Of a stretch of DNA of 64,000 nt, positions 61,462 to 64,000 are shown in pieces. The translations under genes and the position numbers were made by a program. The stretch covers positions 62,001 through 126,000 of the forward strand of contig NZ_RCZH01000019.1 in NCBI RefSeq assembly GCF_006438875.1, written 5' to 3'. Every line of letters starts with the position of its first letter. The first letter of the stretch is position 1. The stretch comes from Flavobacterium pectinovorum. GTDB taxonomy: Bacteria > Bacteroidota > Bacteroidia > Flavobacteriales > Flavobacteriaceae. The notes beneath the pieces are model-generated. The model saw only the letters and a program-made list of their open reading frames with translations. It did not search any database and had not been told where the DNA came from.

Positions 61462-61896
61462 ATGAAAAAGATTTTAATGTTATTTATTGCAGTTTCATTA
61501 GTGTACAGCTGCAAATCTACTAAGGATGCAAACGCATCAACGAATACGGCTGAAAAGTCAATTGAAAAGAAAATACAGCAAAGTTGGGTTTTAGAAAATT
61601 TGAACGGGAAACCTGTTACAGAAAAGGATTTTTCAAGCCTTCCAAAGATCGAAATGAAAGCGTCAACTTTTTCTGGCTCTACAGGATGCAATGCTATTAA
61701 AGGGAATTTGTTTTCTAAAGATGCAGGACAAATTCAGTTTTTGAATTTCACTTCGGAAACTAAAAAATGTGAAGCAAAAAAAGAAGGTGAATTTGTGCAG
61801 TTGTTAAAAACTACTAGTGGTTATTCAATAGAAAATAATAAGCTATTGCTTTCCAATCAGTTTGGACCAACAATGCTTTTCAAAAAAGGAAAATAA
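61462..61896 (+). CDS. META-domain lipoprotein
   Basis: 144 residues; the lipobox LVYSC puts the lipid on C17. A single META/HslJ-like domain (about 36-142) with SWVLENLNGKPV, GSTGCNAIKGN and a CEAKKEGEFVQLL helix. It is a short relative of the preceding gene without the extra domain. A terminator follows. Confidence 0.85.
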   Translation: MKKILMLFIAVSLVYSCKSTKDANASTNTAEKSIEKKIQQSWVLENLNGKPVTEKDFSSLPKIEMKASTFSGSTGCNAIKGNLFSKDAGQIQFLNFTSETKKCEAKKEGEFVQLLKTTSGYSIENNKLLLSNQFGPTMLFKKGK

Positions 61897-61915
61897 AAAA
61901 TATCCTAAAAAAACT

Positions 61916-61952
61916 AAAAAGGCTTCTACTATATTTAGTTGAAGCCTTTTTT
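61916..61952 (+). terminator. Terminator after the META-domain gene
   Basis: AAAAAGGCTTC paired with GAAGCCTTTTT around a 15-nt loop, ending in a T-run on the plus strand. Confidence 0.85.
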
Positions 61953-61990
61953 ATGGATTATTGTCATTGTGATTTATAAAATTATTTTTT

Positions 61991-62085
61991 AGGAGCTAAT
62001 CCTGCTATCCGTTTCAATCTTTTGTGGCGAACCTCGCCACAAAAGGATTTCCACTTCTATCAAGGCTATGGCAATCATTTTCATA
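61991..62085. repeat. Family B repeat, copy 3
   Basis: AGGAGCTAATCCTGC through CAAGGCTATGGCAATC with the hairpin TTTTGTGGCG / CGCCACAAAA. Confidence 0.85.
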
Positions 62086-62109
62086 AATAGATTTTTTTTT
62101 GCGCATTCT

Positions 62110-62221
62110 TGTCATCCTGACGAAGGAAGGACCGCACTAGAAACTCCGCAATCAAAATCGCCAATCTTTGTCGAGTTAATTACGGAGATTTCTCTCCCGA
62201 AGCCTCGGGATCGAAATGACA
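62110..62221. repeat. Family A palindrome, copy 7, degenerate
   Basis: The left arm TGTCATCCTGACGAAGGA and the right arm ATCGAAATGACA no longer match; the right arm contains CCCGAAGCCTCGGG. Hybrid of two subtypes. Confidence 0.75.
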
Positions 62222-62276
62222 AAAATGACCAGAAAGTTTGGAATTTGGAGTTTAGAATATTGGAATTTCAAAAAGT

Positions 62277-63557
62277 TTATTCCAATTCCTTAGGATCTTC
62301 TTCTTTATCATCCTCAATAAAATCCAGTTCCAAAGCTCTAACGGTCTGAACGGCATTTCCGGCAATACCACGAATCGAGCCGTACATTCCCAATGTGTTG
62401 TGAACTACTTTTTCAATTTGTTTTTCGCGTTGTTTCCAGATACGTTGCATCGCTCTTTTCTCAGCATCAAGATCGCCTTGCATTTGTGTGAAACCTTCTA
62501 CGATTCCCTCAATTTGTAAACGAAATTCATTGCTCGTTAAAAAATCATACAGCATCGACATTTTATCACCTTTGTTTTCCTGTGCCTGAACAGCCTGACT
62601 TACCTGAATCAAGGACTGACGTAAAACAGCGCTTAAACCTTTAAATTCTTCATACGTACAAATCCAGATTCCGTCACGCATTCCCATACGGTCCATTCCG
62701 GCAGGCATAACTTCGGTTACCAGAACGCCAATATTGGCTCTTTTAGTTCTAATATCATTTTTGAATTTCTCAATCCACGCAGGCTGAAAGGCTTTTGTAC
62801 GCTTGCTTTCATAATAAATAGATCCACAGTTTTGTAGTTCGCGTGTGTTTACAATTTGCAGGCAATCGGCACCATTTGCGCCTTTTTTAATTTCGTCAAT
62901 AGTGTCTAAAGGAAAGTTATTTGCCAGCCATTCTTCAATCGCCAGTTCCATTACTTCGCCCTGTAATTGCATAGAACCTTGTTCCTGCTTGCGTTTCATT
63001 TCTTCGATCAGCTTTTTTTGATCGTCGGATTGTTTTTGGTATTCTTTGATTTTTAGTTCGTTTTTTTCCTCTTCCTGTTTGCGGATTTTATCACGTTCTA
63101 AAACTAAAGTTGCATTAAGTTGTTTTTGGGCTTCGGCTTCGATGGCATCTTTCATTTCCAGTTTTTCACGTTGAAGTTTTGCAATTTCGCCGGTCATTTT
63201 ATTAAGTTCGCGAAGTTTCTCTGATTTCTCTGAAAGTTCTTTTTCCATCGAAAGCATACGATCTTTATTCTCTTCGTCGAGTTTTGTTTTTAATTTTTCG
63301 GTAATTTCTTTTTCGGCTACTTTTTTTTCACGCTCCAAACGTTCTGCAAAGAGTTCGTTTTCCTGTTTCTTTTTGGCTTCAAAATCAGATTTGGCTTTTT
63401 CGAATTGTTCGTTTTTAAGTTCTAATTCTTTAGTTTGAGCATTGGCTTTTTGCTGATATTCTTTACGGATATTATCTTCTAACTGATGTTTCAGTATATC
63501 ATTTACATCGATAGTTGTTCCGCAATTTGGACACTGAATTGATGATTGCTCTGCCAT
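62277..63557 (-). CDS. DUF2130 coiled-coil protein with zinc ribbon
   Basis: 426 residues: an N-terminal CPNCG ribbon half (about 9-13), a long charged coiled coil (about 30-205) and a DUF2130 domain (about 210-400) with VMELAIEEWLANNFPLD and GADCLQIV segments, which resembles a nuclease-like fold by its D, E and K residues (YESKRTKAF). The cellular role is unknown. It is a single gene flanked by repeats. Confidence 0.85.
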   Translation of the reverse strand: MAEQSSIQCPNCGTTIDVNDILKHQLEDNIRKEYQQKANAQTKELELKNEQFEKAKSDFEAKKKQENELFAERLEREKKVAEKEITEKLKTKLDEENKDRMLSMEKELSEKSEKLRELNKMTGEIAKLQREKLEMKDAIEAEAQKQLNATLVLERDKIRKQEEEKNELKIKEYQKQSDDQKKLIEEMKRKQEQGSMQLQGEVMELAIEEWLANNFPLDTIDEIKKGANGADCLQIVNTRELQNCGSIYYESKRTKAFQPAWIEKFKNDIRTKRANIGVLVTEVMPAGMDRMGMRDGIWICTYEEFKGLSAVLRQSLIQVSQAVQAQENKGDKMSMLYDFLTSNEFRLQIEGIVEGFTQMQGDLDAEKRAMQRIWKQREKQIEKVVHNTLGMYGSIRGIAGNAVQTVRALELDFIEDDKEEDPKELE

Positions 63558-64000
63558 TTTTATTGATTTTATTTAGTAGAATTATAATCTGCTAAGATAT
63601 TTAAAATTTTAAGGCCTTTTGCCACGAATTTCACGAATTTTCACTAATTGTTTTGCGCTGAAGCTTAATGCTGGAGCAATTTTCATTAAAGTTTTTAATT
63701 TTAATTAATCGCGAAAAGTCGCAAAGACGCAAAGTTTTTGTTTCATTTCGATTTCTATGATAAAGCCAAATTTTAAAAGAGTCCGGAGGAACAAAATATA
63801 TTATAGGGATGTTTCGAGGCTTCGGGATTAATCCATCTTTCGCAATGTAACCGTAATCTTGTCATTTCGACCGAAGGGAGAAATCACACTAGAAGCTCCG
63901 TACAGATAATTGTCAATCTTTGTCGAGTTACAAGTGTGATTTCTCCCTTCGGTCGAAATGACAAACAGTGCGGATAATCAATAATAATAGTAATCTTTGC
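63558..64000. repeat. Composite repeat region at window end, with family C and A copies
   Basis: No gene seen. In order: GCCACGAATTTCACGAATTTTCAC words (about 63620), GCAAAGACGCAAAG (about 63720), TTTCGATTTCTATGAT (about 63747), family C copy 2 (63788-63850) and family A copy 8 (63860-63963). Confidence 0.75.

Noticed and set aside
62068-62349. Plus-strand ORF of 93 residues
   Set aside because: It starts in repeat DNA and runs into the antisense of the DUF2130 gene.

Overview
The window looks like chromosome of a Flavobacterium-type member of the Bacteroidota. It is AT-rich, has a SusC/SusD pair, uses promoters of the TTTG / TAnnTTTG type, carries Bacteroidota lipoproteins, and its intergenic gaps are full of flavobacterial palindromic repeats. 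No rRNA, tRNA, CRISPR, phage or transposase gene was seen.

Left part (about 0.2-24.3 kb, almost all on the minus strand): an organosulfate-scavenging and cysteine-synthesis region. It holds five type I sulfatases, an SdsA1-like alkylsulfatase, a SusC/SusD uptake pair, a YeiH-type transporter, a rhodanese-thioredoxin fusion with a dead rhodanese site, a sterol-desaturase-like membrane enzyme, a DUF1254/DUF1214 pair, cysE and cysK. No glycoside hydrolase is present, so the locus reads as sulfur supply rather than polysaccharide use. The sulfatase-cysE-cysK operon and the SusC-SusD-sulfatase operon share the same promoter, a shared 19-bp motif at the start of transcription, and a duplicated leader. 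That leader contains tiny ORFs ending in cysteine codons (MSICC, MCFCC), and the SusC leader has a second one (MKKMQSCCCK) beside a strong hairpin. This looks like cysteine-responsive leader-peptide control and is the main discovery candidate.

Middle part (24.9-47.3 kb): nitrate reduction. A plus-strand operon encodes two NarK-type transporters, a membrane cytochrome-like subunit, a molybdopterin reductase, a four-cluster ferredoxin, a Tat-targeted Rieske protein and a small membrane protein. Next comes a plus-strand molybdenum-cofactor and siroheme set (moeA, tauE-like, mobA, cobA, moaD, moeB-rhodanese, moaE, moaCB, moaA). On the minus strand follow a lysine-rich protein, a rubredoxin fusion protein and a 1172-residue assimilatory nitrate reductase fused to its own FAD and BFD domains.

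Right part (47.5-64 kb): a methyltransferase, a nuclease-like protein, a duplicated small exported protein, an outer-membrane porin, a third NarK, a NarX/NarL-type two-component system, a DUF4202 protein, NirD and NirB, then two META-domain lipoproteins and a DUF2130 protein.

Regulation visible in the DNA: an FNR/CRP-like box lies at the same distance from the -7 element in front of narK1 and of the porin. A different inverted repeat (TAAGTA or TACGTA, N4, TACTTA or TACGTA) overlaps the -7 element of moeA, nirB and the assimilatory nitrate reductase, and lies one helical turn further upstream at narK3. Many intergenic gaps hold nested copies of several palindromic repeat families.
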